The notes beneath the pieces are model-generated. The model had not been told where the DNA came from. It saw nothing but the letters and a program-made list of their open reading frames with translations, and did not search any database. A stretch of 64,000 nt of DNA from G963663495 sp963663495 (GTDB taxonomy: Bacteria; Bacteroidota; Rhodothermia; Rhodothermales; Bin80): positions 620,001 through 684,000 of the forward strand of contig OY760427.1 in NCBI GenBank assembly GCA_963663495.1, in the 5' to 3' direction. Below, one piece after another: positions 17,399 through 26,936 of the stretch. Position 1 is the stretch's first letter; every line of letters begins with the position of its first letter. The translations under genes were made by a program, and so were the position numbers.

Positions 17399-19749
17399 CC
17401 TAACTTCGCCATTTCGTAGTGCTACTAACCTACGGAATTCTCCCGTGGCCATATTTGGACCGTTTTTTTCAGAAGCAATGGATGGTGAGATTTACCGGAT
17501 CGGTTGGAGTTGGTTTAGGGTGGTTTGAATCCCTGATTACCTGGTGTTTTGCCGCCTGTTTCGCTGCGATCTATCTCGGATCGTTTCCATCGGACGTAGC
17601 TCTGGTGGCTCCATCTGGAGTACGCTATCTCAACCGTTGTGAAGGGACCAATACGTCATGAGTCTGGAGGCTTCTGGCTCACCGGTGCACTCGCTTCCTC
17701 CACATGCTCGGTCACGGTGCGGGTCGCATCCGGATCATACACGTATCCCAGTACCGCAAAGAACTGTACCATACACGGAGGCAGATCCTGATCCACCTCC
17801 GTGATCAGGTACCGATATTGGTTCTTAACCATCTTGGTCGTAATCCGACGAATCCTGTTCAATTTGTCTCGGATCGTCGCCCAACTATCATGAATCCCGT
17901 GTTCCTTGAGTCTGGTGCGAACCAGATGGGCAGCATGATAAGCCAGTACCGTGATGAACAGATGCCCTTCAATGCGGTCATCTCTGCTGTGGTAGATGGG
18001 CCGTAGACCGAGGTCCGATTTCATGACTCTGAATGTGCGCTCAATCTCTGTAAGTCGCCAGTAGGTTCGTGCAACCGTTTCCACCGACCATCCGGTATGA
18101 CTGGTCCGAAGCACATACCCTCCGCTGGCCTGGGTGCGACGCGCATGCGAAGCACGCCTGGTCACCGTAACGGATGCTGCATGCTTGGTGCCCTCCTTTT
18201 TGCTGACCTCTACCTCATACAGGTGTGAGACCTTCTTGTACTTTTCCTTCAGACGACCAACCTTTATCGTGACCTTTTCATAGTTCTTCAAGTACCCGGG
18301 TTTCGAGAGTCCCTCATGTAGTGTAGTGAGCGCCTTCACAAACTTCTTGCATTGGGTTTCAAGGATCTGATCCTCCTTCGCCTGCTTGGCCTCACTGTGC
18401 ACCAACACGCGCAGTTCCGCATTATCTTCAAAGTCTTTTTCGTCTTCAACATCTTCAACATCTTTTTCCTTTTTGGTGATCTTCCAGGCTTTGATCTTGA
18501 CTCCCCCGGCGGTCGTAAACTGTTGATCCGGCTTGTTTTCGGGGACTGGAGGGGCTTTGGAACGCTCCACGGTGATCCAGTTCAGTCCCTGTTCTTTCAG
18601 GTACTGCAGATTCTTCTCCGTCGCAATGCCGGAGTCCATAATCACTGTGGGCGTAGCGCCGTTTAGTTTCTCAATCGCCTCTTTGAGCGTTGCCGGTTCC
18701 CCTGCATTGCTCGGCAGGATCTGCACATTGCGGGGGAACCCCGAACCATCCAGGGTGAGCGCCAGCGTAACCAACGGACAATCACTGCGCTTCTGCTTGC
18801 TGCGCCCATGCGACAACAACTTCCCTTTCTTCTTGCCGTGGTAATAGGTATTGGTTAAATCATAAAAGACGATCGTTTCTTCAAACTGCAATACCGCTTT
18901 GGTAATGCCAAAGAGTTTCTCCATGATCTGATCCATATGCTTATGGATCAGATCAGTGCAACGATAGAGGGTGTTGAGACTCGGGGGTTCCAAATCCAGA
19001 AGCTGCAGAACACTGGAGGTTTTACACAGCCATTTATGCGTTTCTCGTTCACTGCCCGGGTGGAGCATACGTCCGACGATCAGCGCACAGCAGAGCTTGA
19101 CGTGTTTCTCGCAGAAGTTGAGCGAACGTAGCAGTACAGCCAGTCCGAGCTGTTCCAATGTCTGAAGGATCAGTCGTTCTCCGCCTACGGTCTGGGAATC
19201 GGGATGGGTTGTTTTCTCTGGATCAATGAGGTGTTGCTGATGGGATGTGCGATGGATGTCGTAGCCCTTGCTTACGAGATGTGCAACGATGTCGTCGACC
19301 GCATTGAGAAAGGCTTCATCATTCTGGAAAGGGAGGATAGCTTTCCCTTTGAGTCGGGCAGTAACGCAATGGGTCAGTTCCCCCCACAGACTGCGGGGGA
19401 TGTTGAAGTTCGGGCCGAGATTAAGGAGGGTACGGTGTTTGGAGGTACCGTCTTTGCGATAGGATTCGATGAGGGCAAAGCTGTTGCATTTCTTACCGTC
19501 TTTACGTTTGTAGGGTCGGTTTCGGATAAACATGATCGGGGTGTGGAATAGGTACAGGGTAAGGTACCGGGGTGGTTGGGGGAGATTCCCGTCCACACCG
19601 CTATAGCACCACATTGTCTTTTCCAAAAAAGTCGGCTAAAAAAGGTCGAAAAACGCCGAATTTAGCCGAAATAGCTCTATTAGGAGGGAAAAACGAGAGA
19701 ATTGGAGACGGAACTCAGCGTTTTCCCCTGACCGGATGGCGAAGTTAGG
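17399..19749 (-). mobile_element. IS1634-family element, copy 2
   Basis: A 2351-bp inverted near-identical copy of the element at 2596-4936, with the same 14-bp ends. The flanks (TTTCAA on the left, TTTTAT on the right) share no target duplication. The upstream gene is truncated exactly at the left end. This fits an element-adjacent deletion or recombination between copies. Confidence 0.9.
17656..19533 (-). CDS. IS1634-family transposase, copy 2
   Basis: Nearly identical to the copy at 2812-4680, with Asp in VFYDLTNTYYHG, Asp in TVIMDSGIATEKNL and Glu in TEIERTFRVMKSDLG. An upstream in-frame ATG at 19626 exists, but the internal ATG at 19533 gives the same MFIRNRPYK start as copy 1 and is preferred. 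The acidic Val-Glu-Asp repeat is longer here and includes EKDFEDN. Complete and possibly active. It may have mediated loss of the 3' part of the VPS10-like gene. Confidence 0.88.
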   Translation of the reverse strand: MFIRNRPYKRKDGKKCNSFALIESYRKDGTSKHRTLLNLGPNFNIPRSLWGELTHCVTARLKGKAILPFQNDEAFLNAVDDIVAHLVSKGYDIHRTSHQQHLIDPEKTTHPDSQTVGGERLILQTLEQLGLAVLLRSLNFCEKHVKLCCALIVGRMLHPGSERETHKWLCKTSSVLQLLDLEPPSLNTLYRCTDLIHKHMDQIMEKLFGITKAVLQFEETIVFYDLTNTYYHGKKKGKLLSHGRSKQKRSDCPLVTLALTLDGSGFPRNVQILPSNAGEPATLKEAIEKLNGATPTVIMDSGIATEKNLQYLKEQGLNWITVERSKAPPVPENKPDQQFTTAGGVKIKAWKITKKEKDVEDVEDEKDFEDNAELRVLVHSEAKQAKEDQILETQCKKFVKALTTLHEGLSKPGYLKNYEKVTIKVGRLKEKYKKVSHLYEVEVSKKEGTKHAASVTVTRRASHARRTQASGGYVLRTSHTGWSVETVARTYWRLTEIERTFRVMKSDLGLRPIYHSRDDRIEGHLFITVLAYHAAHLVRTRLKEHGIHDSWATIRDKLNRIRRITTKMVKNQYRYLITEVDQDLPPCMVQFFAVLGYVYDPDATRTVTEHVEEASAPVSQKPPDS

Positions 19750-19781
19750 TTTTATTTTTTCGGCCATGATCCCCCCTATTT

Positions 19782-22700
19782 TTGTTGTTCTGCGTGAGAA
19801 ACGTTGCATTGACGCTCGTATTGGCGGCTTTCTTCCTATCTCCTTTCGCGCTTTTCGCGCAGCGATTGTCACTCACTCCGCCGGCTGTGACGATTATGGA
19901 GGGGGACTCCAAGGGGTTCACGGTCGTGCTGTCATCGGAGCCAACGGCAAATGTAACCGTGACCATGGTGAGATCTGATGGAACGGATATCGGCTTGGAC
20001 AAACCGGAACTGACGTTCACTCCTGCGAACTGGAATATACCGCAGACGGTAACGTTGACGGCAGCAGAGGATGAGAATCTTACCGACGACAGCGGAACGC
20101 TGATTTTGATTGCGAGCGGAGGTGGCTATGATGGGGATGGGGTCATCGTTAGGCCGAAGGCAGCGAGGATTTTATCGCTTGGCAAGAGCACTCAACTCAA
20201 TGCAACTGTCCATGATCAGGACGAATCTCCCGTAACCGGCGTGGCTTTTAACTGGTCAAGTGCCGATCCTTCCGTGGCCTTGGTGGATTCGACCGGCAAG
20301 GTCACCGCTGTTAATTTTGGCATGACGACGATCACGGCCGCATTGGCTGCCGTCTCGGGGACGGCAGAGATCCTGGTTGACAATACGCCCTATTCTGACC
20401 GCGAGATCCTTGAGATTCTGTACACAGCGACCGGAGGAGAGGAATGGAACAACCGAGAAGGATGGTTGACCGATGCACCCCTTAACGATTGGTATGGAGT
20501 AACCACGAACACAGAGGGTCGTGTGACGGGTTTGTCACTCCGTGAAAACAATCTCTCAGGCCCGATCCCGCCCGAACTTGGCAACCTCACGCGATTGGAG
20601 GAGTGGCTAGAATTGCAGACCAATTCTCTTACGGGCCCGGTTCCGCCAGAACTCGGCAAACTCACGCAGTTGAAAAGACTGAATTTGGGAGAAAATTCTC
20701 TTACAGGCACGATCCCACCAGAGCTTGGTAATCTCACGCAATTGCAGTATCTTTTGTTACCATGGAATAAACTTACGGGCCCGATCCCGCCTGAACTCGG
20801 CAACCTCACGCGATTGAAAATCCTGAACCTTGCTTCCAATTACTTGACGGCGATCCCGCCGGAGTTCGCCAACCTCGGAATGCTATCGGCGCTATGGCTA
20901 GGCGGCAACCATGATATGGAAGGGCTCCTGCCACGCAGTTTACTTAATCTCAGTCTATCAGTCATAGGAGTCAGGGGCACAGGGATATGCAATCATCAAG
21001 ATGCGGTATTCCTTGAGTGGTGGAACAGTCTCCTACAACCCGACGCTGACGACTGTACGCCTGGGGAGATTGAACGGCTCGCTTTGATTGAGCTACGTGA
21101 CAAGACGAATGGTGCTTCGTGGGCGAACGCATCGGGTTGGGGCAGTGACATTCCGATCGATCGCTGGCACGGCGTGACGGTTGAAAACGGGCGTGTCACA
21201 GAACTCTCGTTGCCGAATAATGTCCTTTCGGGTCTGATACCGGGAGTGGTGGCCAATTTTGCTGAGCTCTCGGTTCTCAACCTCGCTGACAACTCCTTGT
21301 CCGGCGCCTTGCCCAAAGAAATCTCGTCCCTGTCGAATCTGACAGAATTGCGCGTCAACGACAACACGGGTCTTGATGGCCTCTTAGGGGAAGACCTGAT
21401 GAATCTTGAGAAGCTTGAAGTGCTGCACTTCGGAGGCACATCGCTGTGTGCCCCGCCCAGCCGAGGGTTCCAAACGTGGTACGAGGGCATCGGCAATGTG
21501 AGTGGAGCGTTGTGCAGCAACCCGGCCGAGGTCCGGCTGGACATACCAGCCGCCGATCTGGTGCAGTCCGTGCAAACCCCACAGAACACCGTGCGACTCA
21601 TAGAGGGGCGCGATGCTCTATTGCGCGTCTTCGTCACCGGAGACCAGACTGCGTTCTTTGAGCACGAGGTTGTCGCCACTGTACACGGAGGTGGCAGGAC
21701 CCATCGGGCGGAGATGACACGGGCCAGAGACAGGATCGCAATGGCAGTCGACGAGAGTAACCTGGATAACTCGTTTAACGCTGTGATTCCGGCAGACCTG
21801 ATTACCCCGGGCGCGACGCTTGTCATTGAGGCCGACCCAGACGGCGTAGTTCCGCGAGCAGTCGGCAGTCAGGATCGATTCCCTGCCACGGGTGAAGCGC
21901 CACTCCAAGTCGTCTCTGTTCCCGACATGGAGGCAAACCAGCCGGACCAATCCATCTTCGAGTGGACGGACAATATCGGCGATGACAGCCCCGAAGTTGG
22001 GCTGTTCAAGTATAGTTTCCCGTTCCACGAATTTCGCGCCAGCAGCCGGAGCGAATACATCACCTCGCTTGATCTAACCTCCGATGACGGACAATGGGAA
22101 TTAGTACTGGAATTGGAAGCCTTGCGGCTCCTGGACCATGCAAGCGGCTACTACTACGGAGCGGCGGCAAGCGTCAATGGCTTTGTGCGGGGGCGTGCGC
22201 GGCTCGGCGGGTGGACCAGCATCGGTAAGGCGTGGGACACGGAATTGGCGCACGAGGTTGGACACAACCTCAGCCTAGCACACGCGCCATGTGGAGGAGC
22301 GCTGGGCGTGGACCCGGATTTCCCCCACCCGGGCGGGAGCGTCGGTGCTTGGGGATACGACTTCCGCGACAGCACGCTGGTCTCGCCCGAATACCGTCGG
22401 GATATCATGGGCTATTGCTACGAACAGGGATGGCTCAGTGACTATTATTTCGAGAAGGTGATTGATTACCGCGAGCGGCGTGAGGGTGCGAGCGGTCCGT
22501 CAATGGCCGGCGCCCCATCCGACGTACTGGTGCTGTGGGGTGGCGTACAGGGCGGCGAACTCCGACTGGAGCCCCCGTTCCCCGCAACCGCCCCGGCGCA
22601 GCTACCCGAAGCGGACGGGCCGTACCGTCTGGATGGACTCGGGCAGAATACGGTCATATTTTCGCTCTCTTTCACGCCGGGCGAGGATAAGTACTTCTTC

Positions 22701-22952
22701 TTTGCGATCCCGATTGAGCAGGACTGGGAGGAGTCGCTGGAGCGTATCGTCCTCACAGGACCTGAAGGAAGCCTGACGGTCAGCGCGGACGACCAGCGGG
22801 CATTGTCTGTCGTTCGGGATGCGAATACCGGACAGGTCCGTGCTATCCTCCGCGACTGGGATGGCGTTCTACCGGCCGCATTGGAAACCGCCGACGATCT
22901 TGATATCCTGACCACCCAAAGCCTCTCGGACGCAGTCCGCCTGCAGAGGTAG
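19782..22952 (+). CDS. Secreted LRR-metzincin protein, single-module paralogue
   Basis: A 1056-residue exported protein closely related to each half of the product of 6689-12979. Signal peptide (about residues 4-27, ending ALFAQ), Calx-beta-like segment, a BIG2-type domain (VAFNWSSADPSVALVDSTGKVTAVN region, about 130-205), LRRs of the GPIPPELGNL class in two short groups (about 215-400 and 430-560), a beta-rich region, then the zinc site HEVGHNLSLAH starting at residue 824 and a Met-turn DIMGYC. The start codon lies only 33 bases from the IS1634 copy 2 end, so the native promoter is probably gone and expression may depend on the IS. Function as a protease is inferred from the motif; the target is unknown. 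Confidence 0.85.
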   Translation: MLFCVRNVALTLVLAAFFLSPFALFAQRLSLTPPAVTIMEGDSKGFTVVLSSEPTANVTVTMVRSDGTDIGLDKPELTFTPANWNIPQTVTLTAAEDENLTDDSGTLILIASGGGYDGDGVIVRPKAARILSLGKSTQLNATVHDQDESPVTGVAFNWSSADPSVALVDSTGKVTAVNFGMTTITAALAAVSGTAEILVDNTPYSDREILEILYTATGGEEWNNREGWLTDAPLNDWYGVTTNTEGRVTGLSLRENNLSGPIPPELGNLTRLEEWLELQTNSLTGPVPPELGKLTQLKRLNLGENSLTGTIPPELGNLTQLQYLLLPWNKLTGPIPPELGNLTRLKILNLASNYLTAIPPEFANLGMLSALWLGGNHDMEGLLPRSLLNLSLSVIGVRGTGICNHQDAVFLEWWNSLLQPDADDCTPGEIERLALIELRDKTNGASWANASGWGSDIPIDRWHGVTVENGRVTELSLPNNVLSGLIPGVVANFAELSVLNLADNSLSGALPKEISSLSNLTELRVNDNTGLDGLLGEDLMNLEKLEVLHFGGTSLCAPPSRGFQTWYEGIGNVSGALCSNPAEVRLDIPAADLVQSVQTPQNTVRLIEGRDALLRVFVTGDQTAFFEHEVVATVHGGGRTHRAEMTRARDRIAMAVDESNLDNSFNAVIPADLITPGATLVIEADPDGVVPRAVGSQDRFPATGEAPLQVVSVPDMEANQPDQSIFEWTDNIGDDSPEVGLFKYSFPFHEFRASSRSEYITSLDLTSDDGQWELVLELEALRLLDHASGYYYGAAASVNGFVRGRARLGGWTSIGKAWDTELAHEVGHNLSLAHAPCGGALGVDPDFPHPGGSVGAWGYDFRDSTLVSPEYRRDIMGYCYEQGWLSDYYFEKVIDYRERREGASGPSMAGAPSDVLVLWGGVQGGELRLEPPFPATAPAQLPEADGPYRLDGLGQNTVIFSLSFTPGEDKYFFFAIPIEQDWEESLERIVLTGPEGSLTVSADDQRALSVVRDANTGQVRAILRDWDGVLPAALETADDLDILTTQSLSDAVRLQR

Positions 22953-23041
22953 GTGACGATCCCGCTCCAACGCCTAATCCACCTTTACCAATGTTACCCA
23001 TCACGTCATCCCCACCTGCTTATATCCGTGTCACACTGACG

Positions 23042-23521
23042 ATGACCTTCTCAGTAATATGCTGCCTGTCTCCTCTGACCCTTTCTGCACAGGAGCCGAG
23101 GGTCGGCCCGGAAACGCTACTGACTCAGTCTCCTCCGGCTGCAATCACAGAAAAGAGGGCGATCAATGTAATCGCAATATTGCAGATTACCGTGACAGAT
23201 AATGACAGGGTTGTGAGTCGGACCAGAAGTACGGAGTTGCCCGAGGAACTGTCCTTACAGGGAAACTATCCCAACCCATTCCGCACCGCAACGAGAATAG
23301 TCCTTAACCTGCCGGAACAGGCACAGGTGTACGCCGAGGTGTTTGATATACTTGGCCGTGTTGTCCATACGTCCCAAACGAAACAGATGGATGCGGGCTG
23401 GGATCGCACCCTGTCTCTGGATCTCTCCCAAACGAGCCCCGGCCTGTACATCTACCAGGTCAATATGCAGACGGCCGCTGGAACGATCTCAAGAACCGGC
23501 CGCATCATCCAGATTCGATAG
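23042..23521 (+). CDS. Short protein: signal peptide plus T9SS type A sorting domain
   Basis: A 159-residue product from the ATG at 23042 (an in-frame ATG at 22991 adds 17 residues before the signal peptide). Signal peptide MTFSVICCLSPLTLSAQ, then about 45 nondescript residues including ITVTDNDRV, a typical end of a Calx-beta repeat, then a T9SS C-terminal domain: LQGNYPNPFRTATRI, EVFDILGRVV, SPGLYIYQV. It reads like a large T9SS substrate whose middle was deleted, leaving export signal and sorting tail. It begins 38 bases after the LRR-metzincin stop, a gene that itself lacks a sorting tail. Whether it is expressed as a mini-protein is unknown. Confidence 0.7.
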   Translation: MTFSVICCLSPLTLSAQEPRVGPETLLTQSPPAAITEKRAINVIAILQITVTDNDRVVSRTRSTELPEELSLQGNYPNPFRTATRIVLNLPEQAQVYAEVFDILGRVVHTSQTKQMDAGWDRTLSLDLSQTSPGLYIYQVNMQTAAGTISRTGRIIQIR

Positions 23522-24132
23522 GCCCTCATTGGATTGCGTCCGCGTCCAGCAGATCTCGAACACCGTGGACCCGTACACGGCTGCAGGTCGGTCATACCTG
23601 GACATGAAAAGCCTAAAAGCGTAAAGCATCGAATCCCAGTGCTTCTTCAATCGCTCTATAAAGTGCTGGAATATCCCGAGGGAATCATCAACCGAAAACC
23701 CATGTCAAAAGTCAAGTATAAATGGTGACTGCGACTATTAAGGTTACGTGAAGAAAGGGAATGAAGCTTCGAGGCCGAGCAGCGAGTTGCGAGGCGTCGA
23801 AGCTTAGAGTATAACGATGCGTTTGGCCTCCTTTTGCGCCGACAATTTACTCTGGTGCACCAATCGATGGGCCCATGTGCATTCAGGCAACCTTTGCAAA
23901 CACATATACCAGGTGTGCTTGTTGTGTGCGTGCAGATTGGATTGTTGCACGGTAATGGACGCCAATTAGAGACGCAAGAAACCCACGCTATTCTAGTGTT
24001 TGCCAGAAAAGTATGGTCTTGCGAGCGACTCTTGGCTGAGTGGGGGGCTGGAATTCGAATTGGGGATCGGAATGACAAGTCAGCAAGGATTTTTCGACGG
24101 TAACGGTGCCGACTTTGTCCGCTCACGCCGGC
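23522..24132. other. Intergenic region
   Basis: About 600 bases between the T9SS-tail gene and the ISNCY element. An open frame on the minus strand (23656-24177) has Cys/Arg/Ser-rich composition without family resemblance and is not called. Confidence 0.4.
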
Positions 24133-25751
24133 AATCCTAGGGTTTTGACGTTGATCAGACGTGTTTTTGTCGTCCATCAGCGAGGCATGAACATACGTTG
24201 GCCTCTCGCCCTTGCAGGCTACCTTGATTCTGTGCTGAAGACGCTCGCGCGAGTACCTACGCCGCGCGCTTGCGGGCCTGCTCGCACCGCCTTCGTCGCT
24301 CCTCGCTCCGCTTCACTATCTGTCCGATACGGTGCACATTTGCCGCTACCACTACCAGCGCCACCGTTCGAACAAAGCCTTCCTTGCCACGGGTCCGTAT
24401 CAAACCCAGGCCCCGATGATTCAAATTGTTGATCGCCGACTCCACTGCCGGATGCTGACGACGACCCTCCACAAACTTCGGATCGGATTCCCTCTCCTTG
24501 TCCGCTTTGCTCAACTTACCCCTCTTCGGCATGATCACCGTGTCCAACACCGGCTCCAGCGCCTTACGGTTCTTTACCGATGAGTACCCCTTATCCATGC
24601 TGCACGATGTGATCGCCGGATACCGATCCTTCGCTTCCTTCATAAACCCCACAATCATATCCGAATCCACCCCTTCGTGCAGTATCTGATGCCACAATAT
24701 CAACTGATGCTGATCCTCCAGCACGCATACCGGCAGACCCAACTCCGCAATCACCCCCGCCTTCCCCTTGGTGATCCAACGAGTATGCGGCTCATGTATC
24801 GAAAATACCTTCTCATCATGCGGAATCACCTCCCCCTTCAATAGACGCCTATCTACTTGATCTATCTGCCTTTGTGCATCTGCCAAGTACCGCAACACCT
24901 CCTCAAGATCCGCGTCTTTCTCCTTCAACACGCTGACACTGCTCTCCGCACGCTCAATCAGAACACGACACATCTTCACATACTTTTTTACCTTCGACTC
25001 ATCACGCCACTGACGGTGCGTACGCACCCGGTTGAAGGCCTTCTTCAAGGTACGACTCCAGTACACAGCCTTGCGCCAGCCCGCAAGGCTGTGCGCCTCA
25101 CATGCGCAATGCAACTCCCGAATCAGGCACCGCATCGATTCCCACAACAAACGAACATCCGTAGGCCACTCCACATTCGCTTTGGCCACCGCCGAATCAA
25201 CCCGGCAAAGAAGCGGCTCCTCTGGCTCCTGTTCTACCAATCGGTGACCGCAAGCCACCACCGCATCGTTGATCTGCTTCAGGATGTCCGCTGTTAGCAG
25301 GCTCACGTTATCAATAACGGTCTGCAGCTGATAGACAGGCTCGTCCCAGAAATTCGTATGCCCCAGCATCTGGCGCACCTCCAAATGATTGGCGGCCAGG
25401 CTCCTCAAACGATCAAAGTCGCAGTTGAGGGCCTGCTTCAATACCCCCAAGACAAAGACGCGCCAAAGTGCCATCCCCGGACGACCACGCTGCAAATCAA
25501 TATTCGGAAGCAACTGCTTCTCCAGGATCTCAAAGATCTTCTGCCGAGCCGTTGGGTCGCAATACAGGTGCTGCAGACCTTTTAGCACTGCCGGTATATC
25601 GTCCCGGTCTTTGGGGTGGAAGGTCATCTCTTCAATGGGGACCTGCCCGAGCTTAAACTGTGTATCCTCTACAATCCGCATGGTAGTAATCGTATGAATA
25701 ATCGGCCCCAAGGGGCCTTATATCGATGAAAACGCCCGAAACAGAAGGATT
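24133..25751 (-). mobile_element. ISNCY-type element (approximate ends)
   Basis: One transposase gene between imperfect candidate inverted repeats: AATCCTAGGGTTTTGACGTT at the left and AATCCTTCTGTTTCGGGCGT on the other strand at the right. No clear target duplication was found, so the ends are tentative. Confidence 0.5.
24257..25681 (-). CDS. ISNCY-family (ISDol1-like) transposase
   Basis: About 474 residues from the ATG at 25681, chosen because MRIVEDTQFKLGQVPIE is the usual opening of this group; an upstream in-frame start adds ten residues. The N-terminal part has the DDIPAVLKGLQHLYCD and RPGMALWRVFVLGVLKQAL blocks. Likely catalytic acids are Asp in PLLCRVDSAVAKANV, Asp in CSMDKGYSSVKNR and Glu in HPAVESAINNLNHRG. 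The C-terminus is Arg-rich. Complete frame. Confidence 0.78.
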   Translation of the reverse strand: MRIVEDTQFKLGQVPIEEMTFHPKDRDDIPAVLKGLQHLYCDPTARQKIFEILEKQLLPNIDLQRGRPGMALWRVFVLGVLKQALNCDFDRLRSLAANHLEVRQMLGHTNFWDEPVYQLQTVIDNVSLLTADILKQINDAVVACGHRLVEQEPEEPLLCRVDSAVAKANVEWPTDVRLLWESMRCLIRELHCACEAHSLAGWRKAVYWSRTLKKAFNRVRTHRQWRDESKVKKYVKMCRVLIERAESSVSVLKEKDADLEEVLRYLADAQRQIDQVDRRLLKGEVIPHDEKVFSIHEPHTRWITKGKAGVIAELGLPVCVLEDQHQLILWHQILHEGVDSDMIVGFMKEAKDRYPAITSCSMDKGYSSVKNRKALEPVLDTVIMPKRGKLSKADKERESDPKFVEGRRQHPAVESAINNLNHRGLGLIRTRGKEGFVRTVALVVVAANVHRIGQIVKRSEERRRRCEQARKRAA

Positions 25752-26141
25752 TGGCCAAACATTCGTTAGAGACACGCTGGCTGAATAATCTGCAATGTGC
25801 AAATACGGTATGGCTCATATCCATCTGTAACCGTAACGCTTACAGGTGGATAGAACGAGTATCAAACGGCCTTGTTTCGCCGTTTTTCAGCCCTCCTACC
25901 TTTTTCTGGCAAACACTATTCTACCTCACTTTAGACAGGCGAGGGCTTGTGGATTGCGTCTTGGAGCGGGTAAAGTCGTCTGGAGTACGAACTCTTGGCC
26001 CTTTCTGGGCCAACGCGGATCATTCCGCGGGTATGGGTGCCTATATTCGCGTTCTCTGGGCGTTCTGCCCACCACACCACCATTCCCGCGTCGTGGAGCG
26101 CCCCGGCCTTAATCCAGCCGATCCTTGTGGCCTGAGCTATC
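25752..26141. other. Intergenic region
   Basis: About 390 bases between the ISNCY element and the IS21 istB stop. It may include the IS21 right end, but I could not identify an inverted repeat. No gene is recognised. Confidence 0.35.
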
Positions 26142-26936
26142 TCAGGACGCCCTACCCGCTGCCTCGTTGTTGGCTTCCTGACGTCGCTTGGAGGCCTCCA
26201 AGCGATAACTCGGCACGTTGAGCTCCAGTATCACGCAGTGATGTACCAAGCGGTCAATTGCCGCCGCCGTCATCATGGGATCCTTGAATATGCGTTTCCA
26301 TTGGCTGAACGCCAAATTGCTCGTCACCAGCACACTGCCGCGCTCGTAGCGCGCTGCCAGAAGGTGGAACAAGACTTCCATCTCCTTCCGACTCTGTTGC
26401 ACGTAGCCAATATCGTCTATTATGAGCGCATCATACCGCAATAAGCGCTTCATAAGCTTGGGTAGGCGCGCCTCCTGCTTAGCTCGCAACAACTCCTGCA
26501 CTAGCGCGCTACAACTGTAGAAGATCACACGACGGCCCTGGTGGATCAACTCCCGGCCCAAAGCACATACCAGATGCGTCTTGCCGGTTCCGGGTGGACC
26601 AAAGAGCAATACATTCTCCCTGCGAGCCAGAAAACCCCCCTCCAGCAGCACACGCAGGTTATGATCCACCCCCAAAGGCAGCCGACCGCGATCAAACGTG
26701 TCCAAGGTCTTCTCCAAGGGAAGTTTTGACTCCCGCAACCAGCGCAGTGTCCTTTTGCTGTATCGCTCCTGACGTTCCTCTTCTACCAACTCCAGCAAAA
26801 AACGCTCAAAGCTTATACACTCCCTGCGAGCCATTGCGGCCTTCTCCTGCCAGCATGCCTCGATTCCCGGCATCCGTAGCTCCTTGAGCACCTTCTGCAG
26901 CAATTGCTCTATCTCCACCGATGTCAACATCTTCAT
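26142..26936 (-). CDS. istB: IS21 transposition helper ATPase
   Basis: A 264-residue AAA+ protein related to DnaC. Walker A is GPPGTGKTHLVCALG and Walker B is ALIIDDIGYV, with a sensor-like LVTSNLAFSQW and DRLVHHCVILEL. It activates the IstA transposase and selects the target. It overlaps the end of istA in the ATGA style (26933-26936), so translation is probably coupled. Complete. Confidence 0.92.
   Translation of the reverse strand: MKMLTSVEIEQLLQKVLKELRMPGIEACWQEKAAMARRECISFERFLLELVEEERQERYSKRTLRWLRESKLPLEKTLDTFDRGRLPLGVDHNLRVLLEGGFLARRENVLLFGPPGTGKTHLVCALGRELIHQGRRVIFYSCSALVQELLRAKQEARLPKLMKRLLRYDALIIDDIGYVQQSRKEMEVLFHLLAARYERGSVLVTSNLAFSQWKRIFKDPMMTAAAIDRLVHHCVILELNVPSYRLEASKRRQEANNEAAGRAS

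Noticed and set aside
23656..24177. 173-codon minus-strand frame
   Set aside because: Composition is Cys/Arg/Ser-rich and no family or start signal is evident.
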